DNA from: Tengunoibacter tsumagoiensis
GTDB lineage: Bacteria > Chloroflexota > Ktedonobacteria > Ktedonobacterales > Ktedonobacteraceae
Direction: 5' to 3'
DNA: 64,000 nucleotides
Assembly: GCF_003967535.1 (NCBI RefSeq)
Contig: NZ_BIFR01000002.1
Span: 2,108,001-2,172,000, forward strand
In this document: positions 43,406 through 51,510 of the stretch, in pieces
Numbering within the stretch: the first letter of the stretch is position 1
Layout of the letters: each line of letters starts with the position of its first letter
The notes under the pieces: generated by a model
Database searches by the model: none
Told to the model about the DNA's origin: nothing
The model's input: the letters and a program-made list of their open reading frames with translations, nothing else
Made by a program: the position numbers and the translations under genes

Positions 43406-43435
43406 AGCTGGCTGAAATCTTTTCATCAGCCAGCT
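43406..43435. terminator. Bidirectional terminator
   Basis: AGCTGGCTGA (43406-43415) pairs perfectly with TCAGCCAGCT (43426-43435), between two converging genes. Confidence 0.7.
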
Positions 43436-43493
43436 CTGGGGTCTTCGCTCTATTCGTGAGAGCACTCTTCCTGGAAGTTCCCCTCCTCTAGGT

Positions 43494-44486
43494 TTACGAT
43501 TTGGAAGCCTGAAGAAGGGATGGATCAAACGCACGCCTTAAGGCGGCCAACTGATCTCGCTCGGCAGCCTTTGTTACCTGGGCGTTGGCGACCATTCTGA
43601 AGCCGTGATAGGCTCCAGGGTAGACATGCAGTTCCGTTGACACTCCTGCTCGCATCAGGCGGCGAGCATACTCCATGTCTTCCTCCAGAAACAGATCAAG
43701 AGCCCCGACGTTGATAAAGGTGGCAGGTAAGCCTTCCAGATGTTCTGCACGTGCAGCCGCCGCATAGGGCGAAACATTCGATTGTCCAGGCTCATGACCC
43801 AATAAGGAGGTCCAGCCAAAACGGTTGGCCTCTGGCGTCCAGATAAATTCCCCTGTATAGGGATGCGGGTTTGCCAGCGTACATGTGCGATCATCAAGCA
43901 TAGGAGCCAGCAGGAGTTGAAAGGCCAGGGAAAACTCGCCACGATCGCGCGTCAGGAGCGCTAATGCAGCGGCCAGTCCTCCACCAGAACTGCTCCCACC
44001 AACCGCAATTCGCTGTGGATCGATCCCCAGTTCGTTAGCATGAGTAAAAATCCATTTCAAGGCTGCATAACAATCCTCGATCGGACCCGGATAGGGCGTC
44101 TCTGGAGCCAGGCGGTAATCGACCGAAACAGCGGCACACCCAACATTTGACACAATGCTTTTGACCATAAGGTCTTCCGCATCTGCTGAGCCCATAACAT
44201 ATCCCCCACCATGAATCCAGAGTAAGGTTGGGAGTGGTCCCTGCACCGAGGTGGGCAGGTAGACCAGTATCCGTACATTGGGCTCCCCTTCCAGGCCAGA
44301 AATGAACCGCTCACTGACAGAAAGTGCAGAGAATTGAGATACGTTCGCAGATGCTAGCGAAGCCATAACTGCCTTCTTCGCACTGGCACGTGTCTCTGCC
44401 AGACTTTCAGCAGTAAGCGCTGAAGCAGGAATATAGTTAAGAATAGCAACAAGCTCAGGATCAACAAGGTATTTCGTCGTGGTCAC
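43494..44486 (-). CDS. Hormone-sensitive-lipase-type esterase (alpha/beta hydrolase)
   Basis: A 330-residue carboxylesterase of bacterial family IV. The oxyanion motif is HGGGYVMGS, the nucleophile elbow GGSSSGGGLA, the acid is expected in NVGALDLFLEEDMEYA, and the His is in AYHGFRM. The N-terminal 70 residues form the usual cap. The start is a GTG with a weak A/G-rich ribosome site. It has no signal peptide. It would cleave short-chain esters in the cytoplasm. Confidence 0.92.
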   Translation of the reverse strand: MTTTKYLVDPELVAILNYIPASALTAESLAETRASAKKAVMASLASANVSQFSALSVSERFISGLEGEPNVRILVYLPTSVQGPLPTLLWIHGGGYVMGSADAEDLMVKSIVSNVGCAAVSVDYRLAPETPYPGPIEDCYAALKWIFTHANELGIDPQRIAVGGSSSGGGLAAALALLTRDRGEFSLAFQLLLAPMLDDRTCTLANPHPYTGEFIWTPEANRFGWTSLLGHEPGQSNVSPYAAAARAEHLEGLPATFINVGALDLFLEEDMEYARRLMRAGVSTELHVYPGAYHGFRMVANAQVTKAAERDQLAALRRAFDPSLLQASKS

Positions 44487-44753
44487 GTCTTTTTTCTTTC
44501 GTGTTTTTCATGGTCAATAACAGACAGCAGGCCAGATGACAACCTTGCTGTGGGTATGAGCACGAACTGACTATGCCATCTCGACCTTCAAGGCCTTTAT
44601 AAATCTCATCTCTCTTGCAGGCTCTTGATTGAAAGCTTCTGCTCAACAAAAAAAATGCCCTGAAGAGTAGCAAATTGACTCAATTAGAGTATACTAAAAA
44701 GCAGCAATCTTGTTTTTCGTTGCAAAGATTTATGAACAAAGGCACATATACAT

Positions 44754-45296
44754 ATGAGTGGAATCGTGGTCGCTGTAAGTTGCAATCCCAAACACACCTT
44801 TACTAAGCCAAATCTAGAGAGAATCCGGCTTCTCGCTGGCCTGGGAGTAGAAGGTGATGCACATCTTGGTGAAACGGTCAAACACCGCTCGCGAGTAGCT
44901 CGTGATCCCAGTCAACCGAATCTACGTCAGGTCCATCTGATTCATGCTGAACTTCATGATGAACTTCGTGCATTCAACTTCAATATAGTACCAGGGCAGA
45001 TGGGTGAGAACATTACTACACGTGGTATTGATCTGCTCGCACTTCCTACCGGGACGCGTCTGCATGTTGGTAACATGGCAATCATCGAGGTAACGGGCCT
45101 TCGCAATCCTTGCGTCCAATTAAACAACCTTCAGCCAGGTCTGATGGACGCAGTACTAGATCGGGACGAACATGGTGCTCTTATCCGCAAGGCTGGCATT
45201 ATGGGCATTATCCTGACTGGAGGGGAAGTACAATCAGGAGATCCCATCATCATTGAATTACCCACGCCCCCCTATCGAAAGCTTGAGCCCGTCTGA
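44754..45296 (+). CDS. MOSC-domain protein
   Basis: A 180-residue protein with a single MOSC (Moco sulfurase C-terminal) domain. Motifs: LLAGLGVEGDAHLGETVKHRSRVARDP, VHLIHAELHDEL, GQMGENITTRGIDLLALPTGTRLHVGNMAIIEVTGLRNPCVQLNN. The conserved Cys (about 122) of RNPC may carry sulfur or bind Moco in related proteins. It stands alone and its partner enzyme is unknown; a Moco-type oxidoreductase is encoded at 63066. Confidence 0.93.
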   Translation: MSGIVVAVSCNPKHTFTKPNLERIRLLAGLGVEGDAHLGETVKHRSRVARDPSQPNLRQVHLIHAELHDELRAFNFNIVPGQMGENITTRGIDLLALPTGTRLHVGNMAIIEVTGLRNPCVQLNNLQPGLMDAVLDRDEHGALIRKAGIMGIILTGGEVQSGDPIIIELPTPPYRKLEPV

Positions 45297-45441
45297 ATCA
45301 TACTCCTACAACCTTATAAGATAGAGTTCGTCTTATGATTGAGCATTATTGCACGTAACTGACAATAATGTTAAGGGAAGTGAAATAGCTCACAGCCGGT
45401 GCCAATGCCAAAATAGAGAGACGAACGGGGTGCATCATCAT

Positions 45442-45468
45442 GTAGCATCCTCCCTTGAAGGATGCTAC
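45442..45468 (-). terminator. Hairpin after the ZIP transporter gene
   Basis: GTAGCATCCT pairs perfectly with AGGATGCTAC around a short loop, five bases past the stop. No U-run follows. Confidence 0.6.
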
Positions 45469-45472
45469 AGAT

Positions 45473-46408
45473 TTACGCACCTGCATAGGTCACAATCAGA
45501 TCCGTAAGATAGCCAAGCAGGAAACCAACAAAGAGCCCCCACATAATGATCTGATTGGAAGTTGTCCGTTTGGCGACCGCCAGCAATTCAACAATGACAT
45601 ACAGAATTGAGCCAGCAGCCAGGGCCAGAAAGAGAATAAAGAGCAGATCCGACTGAAAAGCCATGCCAATCATGGTCCCCAGAAAAGTTGGACCACCACC
45701 AATCAGGCCCAGCAATAGAATGAATTTCCAGGAAACCTTCTCTGTGGAGGTGAGCGGACCCGCAATGCCAAAGCCTTCAGTCATATTGTGCAGCCCAAAA
45801 CCAATAATTAAGATCGTTGCTAATGAGATCGCACCTGTGACTGCCGATTGACCAATCGCTAATCCTTCCGAGAAATTATGCAGGCCAATCCCCACTGCGA
45901 TCATGAGGGAGAGCAACATGGGAGAGGGGACAGAGACAGATGGTATGACCGTCGCCGTAACGTTGGGGGCCTTGACCGTCTGTACACGCTCGCCTCTGGC
46001 TTCCATGGCAGCTTTACTGGCAACGGCACCAACGAGCACAGGCTCAACATCTGGCGTGCCTGTCTCCACAATCACTTGTTTTTTCGGCTTATAACGAGCA
46101 ATGACATAGGAATTGAAATAGACAAGACCAAGTAAACCGATAAAGAAGCCCAGCACCATCAAGCCAACTTCAGCAAAAACAGTGGTAGCTCCCGTATGTT
46201 TATCGCGCAATGTCTCGATAGCGCTATTAATTGGCTCTGAACCTTTACTGACCACATCAAAAAAGAGGAAGACCAGAACGCCAGTTGCCAGCATATTGGC
46301 AAAGGTTTTCAATCTCTGAGGGGCTCTTTTTAAAAAAGCCAGGGGAAGACCCAGATAGATCGTAAAGCCAGCAAAAGCCCCAAGTAGGATGATTGTCCCA
46401 GTGGACAT
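45473..46408 (-). CDS. ZIP-family divalent metal transporter
   Basis: A 311-residue, eight-helix protein. The ZIP metal path motifs are present in helices 4 and 5: GIGLHNFSEGLAIGQS and IGFGLHNMTEGFGIAGP. The cytoplasmic loop between helices 3 and 4 (about 110-170) lacks the usual His-rich stretch. Members of this GufA-like group move zinc or iron into the cytoplasm. AAAGGAT precedes the ATG. A symmetrical element at 46504-46533 lies about 100 bp upstream and may be an operator. Confidence 0.9.
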   Translation of the reverse strand: MSTGTIILLGAFAGFTIYLGLPLAFLKRAPQRLKTFANMLATGVLVFLFFDVVSKGSEPINSAIETLRDKHTGATTVFAEVGLMVLGFFIGLLGLVYFNSYVIARYKPKKQVIVETGTPDVEPVLVGAVASKAAMEARGERVQTVKAPNVTATVIPSVSVPSPMLLSLMIAVGIGLHNFSEGLAIGQSAVTGAISLATILIIGFGLHNMTEGFGIAGPLTSTEKVSWKFILLLGLIGGGPTFLGTMIGMAFQSDLLFILFLALAAGSILYVIVELLAVAKRTTSNQIIMWGLFVGFLLGYLTDLIVTYAGA

Positions 46409-46503
46409 GACGACTATATCCTTTCAGCACATAGACTGCTTCAGAAGTGAATAGGCAGCACATGCACGACACCAGATGAGTATAGGAAATGCAGGTCGAC
46501 CCT

Positions 46504-46533
46504 CCCAAACATTAGGGTCTACTAATGTTTGGG
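46504..46533. promoter_or_regulatory. Perfect palindrome upstream of the ZIP gene
   Basis: CCCAAACATTA (46504-46514) and TAATGTTTGGG (46523-46533) form a perfect inverted repeat with an eight-base spacer, and GCAGGT/ACCTGC flank it. It lies between the remnant at 46584 and the ZIP start, so it is either a metal-regulator operator or a transcript end. It has no U-run on either side, which favours an operator. Confidence 0.45.
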
Positions 46534-46583
46534 ATTGTACCTGCTTCACGCTAAAAATGCAAGATGTCTTAGCGGAGAAACAT

Positions 46584-46838
46584 TTAAAGTCCTGGGAAAA
46601 AATCTTTCTTGATCTGGCCTGGTCTGATATGCAGGTCTTTCAGTACCTGCTCACACCCCCGAACCATCTCTGGCGGACCAGAGATATAATACGTTCTCTC
46701 AGCAAGATCTGGAATCACCTGCTGAAGCATCTGAGCGTTAATACGACCAACAAAACCAGTCCAGTTGGCAGGAATCGCAGTGCTATCAGTTAATGTATAC
46801 AGTATTTTGCTGCCGAGATCAATTGAGGCAGCTTGCAA
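46584..46838 (-). pseudogene. C-terminal remnant of a ferredoxin-NAD(P) reductase-like gene
   Basis: The 84 codons match only the end of an FNR-type reductase: FVGRINAQMLQQVIPDLAERTYYISGPPEMVRGCEQVLKDLHI. The FAD and most of the NAD domain are missing, and no start with a ribosome site exists. The frame runs into the end of the FMN_bind gene at about 46840-46850. A deletion joining two neighbouring genes explains the arrangement best. Confidence 0.75.
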
Positions 46839-47194
46839 AACATCTTTATAGGATACTGCAAAAACTGTACATCGGTGATCTTGCCATTCTTAATAATCGC
46901 TTTCACCTGCAGGTTTCCCCAGTGCGCGTCTGCCACACTTCCAGTGTATGACCCATCTTTATATTGAGTACTTGTTGTACTGGTATTGTTAGATGTTGTG
47001 GGCGGAGTTGCATCTGTAGAGCCTGCATTACTCGATGACCCGGGCGAATTAGCAGAGCCCGGAGAATCTGTTGAAGAGCTCGATGTGGAGGTGCTGGTTG
47101 GGACAATTGCAACTGAATCAGCATGATTAAACAGGAGACTATAGAGAATAAAGGCACCTATGATCAAGATCGCCACTGTTACTTTTTTCACCAT
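46790..47194 (-). pseudogene. Truncated FMN_bind-domain protein
   Basis: A 134-codon gene: N-terminal signal anchor (VAILIIGAFILYSLLF), a low-complexity Ser/Thr/Pro linker (33-76), then the first half of an FMN-binding domain (YKDGSYTGSVADAHWGNLQVKAIIKNGKITDVQFLQYP). Normal homologues continue to a conserved S(G)AT motif that takes covalent FMN on Thr; here the sequence turns into unrelated residues after QYP, near base 46850. GAGGATA precedes the ATG, so it is still translated, but it is probably non-functional. Confidence 0.75.
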
Positions 47195-47495
47195 GATCTG
47201 TATCCTCGTAAAAAAATGTAGCTCGCACTGAGTGAAGGAAGGCCGTCTGAGTGTAAGGTACGAATGTGATGATGCATACGAAATGAACCTTACGCATTAC
47301 TTAGCTCAATCATATCCTGTTGATATCAAAAAAAAAATGAGATCCTGTAAATAAATTGTAAAGCTCCCCGAGACCTGCTGTCTTCAGACGTTACTGTCTA
47401 AAAACATGCTTCCAGTGAGTACACAGGCCCTTACCAGAGCTTGAGCTAATGAGGTTGATGGCTCTGTCGATAAAGAATACAAGGATATTGGTACA
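47195..47495. other. Divergent promoter region
   Basis: About 300 AT-rich bases between the truncated FMN_bind gene and the GxGYxYP gene. I see no hairpin, repeat or riboswitch motif. Confidence 0.4.
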
Positions 47496-49139
47496 TTGGC
47501 TGGAAAGGATCTGTTTTATGTACATATCTTTACGTTTTATAGGTTCATGAGAGCTACTTCTCTGCTGATAAGAAGTCTATGTATGGTGCATTTCCTTCTC
47601 TGGCCTCAGATTGCACAGGCTTCTCATGCTCCTACGTCTCAGTCATTGATGAGCTGGCCCACTTCGCGGCTCTTTCCACATTTCTGTTGCTTGAACTCGC
47701 TTAAAGTTATTACACTTACAAAGCTGCCAGCAGATCAGCGAACACTGTTTGTCTCTTTACAGGGACTGCTCAATCGTCAACAGACGCGCATCTATGTTCG
47801 TGAGGATGAGTTTGGGGGCTCTTCTGACTTCTGGCTTACACAGCTCCATGTTCCGTATAGCAATGTCGCTGATCCATTCAGTCTCTTCACAACCTACCAT
47901 GATGAGATTTCTGGTCTGATTGTCACTGATCCACAACAACCAGCTACAATCAATCTGGCGACAACATTAGCGGGTCAGCGCAATGCACTCATTGTTTCTC
48001 CTCATCTTCTCCAGCAACGGATGCGTCTATTCCATCTACCAGTTCTCATGGATCTTCGCCTATTCCATTTCTCTTCGGCCTTCATGGTCTATCAGTATGC
48101 TTATAAACACTATTGGTCCCTCTCTAATCATCATCTCTTAGTAGGACTGAGCCCCTGGGAAGCTGGTCACTTGCGTGATTATGCCATCGCAACGCATGCA
48201 ATGGTCATCTGGCTTGACCCTGGAGATCTGCTTCAACGGATACTTTTGCATTCATTCTTTGCAGCTATGCCCGCAGGAAGTTCATACCTGGGTTGGTGGA
48301 AGAATGAGCCTGCTGGAATTCGGTCTGCCTCCAGCTATGGTATCGCTACCTATGCAACCGATCTCGCCAGCAATCTCACTGTCCTGGGAGCGACCTCACT
48401 GGTCAGGCAGCGTTTTTTTCTATCGTCGCCGCTACGGCTACAACGAAAGATCTATATCTCTCTTTTTATGAGTGATGGAGACAATATCCAGATCGATCAA
48501 CATAGACTGGTTCAGAAATGGAATGATCCAGAGCGTGGCCGCATTCCTCTTGGCTGGACCCTCAGTCCAGCCCTCGTCGATCTAGCGCCAGTCATTTTGA
48601 ATTATTATCGAGAGACAGCAACCATTAATGATGATTTAGTTGCTGGCCCCTCTGGTATGGGCTATCTGTATCCTCATCTCCTGACCAACCATGCCCTCAC
48701 TACCTATATGCTTCAGAGCCGATGGTATCTGGCAGAAGCAGGCTTTTCAATCGCAACTATCTGGGAGAATATCGCAACTTTTCCCACCTCAGTTGGGCAA
48801 GCCTATGCTCACTATACCGATCTACAAGGGATTACGGTACAGAATACGATCTCTATCAGCCAATCCACTCCAATCATTTATAACCATAAACTGGCCGCCT
48901 ACCCGCTTCAGGGGGCATATCTCGCCAGCGCTACAGAGGTAGAGGCACTTATCCAACAGGTGGCAACCACTGATACGAATCTGGCTCCTCATTTTCTTGC
49001 AATTCAGGTTGATCTAAATAAGCCAGGGATTACTCCGACCTCTCTCTATCGCGTTCTGCAACATTTTCGCAGCAATGATCAGATCGTTTTTGTTCGTCCC
49101 AGCCAGTTCTTTCAACTCTTTAAAGCCAGCCTGCTCTGA
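47496..49139 (+). CDS. Secreted GxGYxYP-family protein (putative glycoside hydrolase)
   Basis: A protein of up to 547 residues. The diagnostic motif of the GxGYxYP family appears as GPSGMGYLYP (about 385-394), and the preceding ISLFMSDGDNIQID is the conserved Asp-rich strand. A signal peptide ends near ASHAP. The start is unsettled: TTG 47496 has AAGGAT nine bases upstream, while ATG 47547 gives a more standard signal peptide (MRATSLLIRSLC). The family is structurally linked to glycoside hydrolases but its reaction is not established. The gene is alone on its strand. Confidence 0.8.
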   Translation: MAGKDLFYVHIFTFYRFMRATSLLIRSLCMVHFLLWPQIAQASHAPTSQSLMSWPTSRLFPHFCCLNSLKVITLTKLPADQRTLFVSLQGLLNRQQTRIYVREDEFGGSSDFWLTQLHVPYSNVADPFSLFTTYHDEISGLIVTDPQQPATINLATTLAGQRNALIVSPHLLQQRMRLFHLPVLMDLRLFHFSSAFMVYQYAYKHYWSLSNHHLLVGLSPWEAGHLRDYAIATHAMVIWLDPGDLLQRILLHSFFAAMPAGSSYLGWWKNEPAGIRSASSYGIATYATDLASNLTVLGATSLVRQRFFLSSPLRLQRKIYISLFMSDGDNIQIDQHRLVQKWNDPERGRIPLGWTLSPALVDLAPVILNYYRETATINDDLVAGPSGMGYLYPHLLTNHALTTYMLQSRWYLAEAGFSIATIWENIATFPTSVGQAYAHYTDLQGITVQNTISISQSTPIIYNHKLAAYPLQGAYLASATEVEALIQQVATTDTNLAPHFLAIQVDLNKPGITPTSLYRVLQHFRSNDQIVFVRPSQFFQLFKASLL

Positions 49140-49266
49140 CAATACTGTATATAAATTTGAATCGCATCTCTTTGTTGGTACTAAATTGACGAAAAGATAC
49201 AGCGTACCATATAATTAGCAATTATCGATCATCAGTAGCTTCAATGAACAACCAAAGAAAAAAGGT

Positions 49267-49857
49267 ATGAATATCTACGAAATTCGTGCTAATTACGATG
49301 ATAACTCAATTATCATGTATCAGGCCTATCCAAAATCGATTGCTCTTCCTGCTATCCAAACCAATCGATTTATCCCTCCTTTTTCATTGAACAGAATGAC
49401 GTGGATCAAACCCTCTTTCTTATGGTTAATGGAAAGAAGTAATTGGGGGTTAAAATCTGGTCAGGAAATGATTCTCGCCATTCGCATCACGCGACAAGGA
49501 TGGGAGGAGGCACTCTCGCAAGCTGTTTTGACATCGTATAATCCCCAGGTATATGCTCATTCTGACGAATGGAGCGCTCAGTTTGAGAAAGCTCTTGTGT
49601 ATGTCCAATGGGATCCGGAAAGGACACTTCGTGGAAAAGCCCTTCCCGTTAACAGCATTCAGGTTGGCCTCAGCCGCCATATTATTCAAAAATATGTTAA
49701 TGAATGGACCATTGAGATCCAGGATGCAACTCCTCTAGTGAGAAAAATCTATGGCTTGTTACAACAAGGGCAAGAAGCAAAAGCAAAGGGGTTTCTGCCA
49801 AAAGAACGTATTTACCCCCTCAATCAGGCACTTGCCCGGCAGATTGGCATGAAGTAG
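49267..49857 (+). CDS. DUF4291-family protein
   Basis: A 196-residue protein with the hallmarks of DUF4291: IRANYDDNSIIMYQAYPKSIALPAI, FSLNRMTWIKPSFLWLMERSNWGLKSGQE and VYVQWDPERTLRG. It is a soluble cytoplasmic protein of unknown role. It lies 44 bp before the dehydrogenase on the same strand and may be co-transcribed with it. Confidence 0.92.
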   Translation: MNIYEIRANYDDNSIIMYQAYPKSIALPAIQTNRFIPPFSLNRMTWIKPSFLWLMERSNWGLKSGQEMILAIRITRQGWEEALSQAVLTSYNPQVYAHSDEWSAQFEKALVYVQWDPERTLRGKALPVNSIQVGLSRHIIQKYVNEWTIEIQDATPLVRKIYGLLQQGQEAKAKGFLPKERIYPLNQALARQIGMK

Positions 49858-49901
49858 AACGCCTTTTTGAGAAAAATCAGATAGGGAAGAGGGAAGGCTC
49901 T

Positions 49902-50879
49902 ATGAAGATCGCTATTCCTGATGATTATCAGGACGCTATACCTATGCTGGATTGTTTTGCGAAGCTGGCTGAACATGATGTTGTGAGCTATCACAATCAT
50001 ATCAGTGACCCGAAAATGCTGGCTGAACAACTGAGAGAGGCTGAAGCTCTTGTGCTCATCCGCGAACGCACACCTATTACAGAGGACTTACTGGCCTTGC
50101 TGCCAAAACTAACATTGATTGTACAAACCGGACGACAGGCTCCCCATCTCGATCTAGCTGCCTGCACTCGCCATGGAGTATCGGTTATCTATGCTACTCC
50201 CACAACTCCGTCTGTGTCATCATCTACAGCTGAGTTAACCTGGGGACTCATTCTGGCTGCTCTGCGTTTTATCCCTCAGGAGATAGCATCGATGAAGGCT
50301 GGCCAGTGGCAACACAAGCTCGGACGAACGCTCTATGGTAGTACACTGGGAATCTTTGGGTATGGGACGATTGGCAAAATGGTGGCAGGCTATGGAAGGG
50401 CGTTCGGAATGAAGGTCCTTGTCTGGGGACGTGAAGGGTCGCGAGACCGCGCTCGCTCTGATGGTTTTGAGGTTGCCACAGATCAAGAGGCGCTATTTAC
50501 CCAATCTGATGTTCTGACCCTCCACATTACGTTGAAGGATGAGACTCGTGGCATTGTTTCACTCCAGGATCTACTGAAAATGAAATCGTCTGCACTCCTT
50601 GTAAACACGAGCCGCGCTGGTCTGATTGCTCCAGGAGCATTAGAGGAGGCGCTACGCGCTGGACGACCTGGATATGCTGCGGTCGATGTCTATGAGCATG
50701 AGCCAGTCAAAGATCATCCTTTGTTGCAGATGGAGAATGTGCTCTGCACTCCCCATATAGGGTACGTTGAGAAAGAAAGTTATGAACGCCTATTAGGAGC
50801 AGCCTTTGACCAGTTGGTCGCCTTTGCCAGTGGCAATAGGGATGCGGTCGCCAATCCAGAAACTCTCAAGCAGGTATAA
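49902..50879 (+). CDS. D-2-hydroxyacid dehydrogenase family protein
   Basis: A 325-residue NAD-dependent dehydrogenase of the SerA-like group. The nucleotide motif is GIFGYGTIGKMVAGYGRAFGMKVLVWGRE (about 146-174), the substrate Arg is expected in NTSRAGLI (about 234), the Glu in DVYEHEPV and the catalytic His in TPHIGYVEKESYE (about 287). AGAGGGAAGG precedes the ATG. The actual substrate is unknown. It is downstream of the DUF4291 gene. Confidence 0.92.
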   Translation: MKIAIPDDYQDAIPMLDCFAKLAEHDVVSYHNHISDPKMLAEQLREAEALVLIRERTPITEDLLALLPKLTLIVQTGRQAPHLDLAACTRHGVSVIYATPTTPSVSSSTAELTWGLILAALRFIPQEIASMKAGQWQHKLGRTLYGSTLGIFGYGTIGKMVAGYGRAFGMKVLVWGREGSRDRARSDGFEVATDQEALFTQSDVLTLHITLKDETRGIVSLQDLLKMKSSALLVNTSRAGLIAPGALEEALRAGRPGYAAVDVYEHEPVKDHPLLQMENVLCTPHIGYVEKESYERLLGAAFDQLVAFASGNRDAVANPETLKQV

Positions 50880-50997
50880 ATAAGGCTATTCATGCTATCT
50901 AGTTGTTTGTTCTGCGTGACCGTCTAGTTCAATACATCATATTTCCAGAGCTTCAAACGCTCATGATTGAGAAGAGAGAAAAAGTAGAGAGAGCAGC

Positions 50998-51510
50998 TCA
51001 ATGATAACGTGAACTTTTGCGATAGGCTGCTGGACTCACGCCTGTATGACGGGCAAAAATACGCGAGAAATAAAACCGATTCCCAAAACCAACTTCGGCA
51101 GCAATCTGTTCAATGCTATGATTAGTGAATAATAGCTTCTGGCTTGCTACCTTCACACGTTGCTCTTGAATATAGTGGCCTGGCGTCATCCCCACACACT
51201 CGCGAAAACGACGCGCAAAATAATCTACTTGCATATGACAGAGACGCGCTAACTCATTGTTGAGGAGTTCTTCACCAAGATGAGCTTCAATATAGCGTAA
51301 TGCTGGCTGAACTGGCTCCTGAGCCAGAGCCAGTTGTAAGCTGTGCTGAATACGTGTGGCTGACACATCTTGTAGATAAAGCGCCAGCCCTTCATAAATG
51401 AGCGCTTTAATGCGCATCTGCAGGACAAAATCCGGTGCATCTCTACACTGCATCTGCTCTTGAACACATCGAATCTGCTCCAACAAAAGTGGCTGTGGAA
51501 CAAGGCAGAA
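50998..51510 (-). pseudogene. AraC-family regulator, C-terminal half (split by TnpB element)
   Basis: 171 codons including the stop encode the end of the sensor domain and both helix-turn-helix motifs (NELARLCHMQVDYFARRFRECVGMTPGHYI and IEQIAAEVGFGNRFYFSRIFARHTGVSPAAYRK). The upstream part lies at 53501-53803, on the other side of the element. The two pieces add to 272 codons and read through in frame if the element is removed exactly. As it stands the regulator should be inactive, although internal starts could yield a DNA-binding fragment. Confidence 0.9.
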
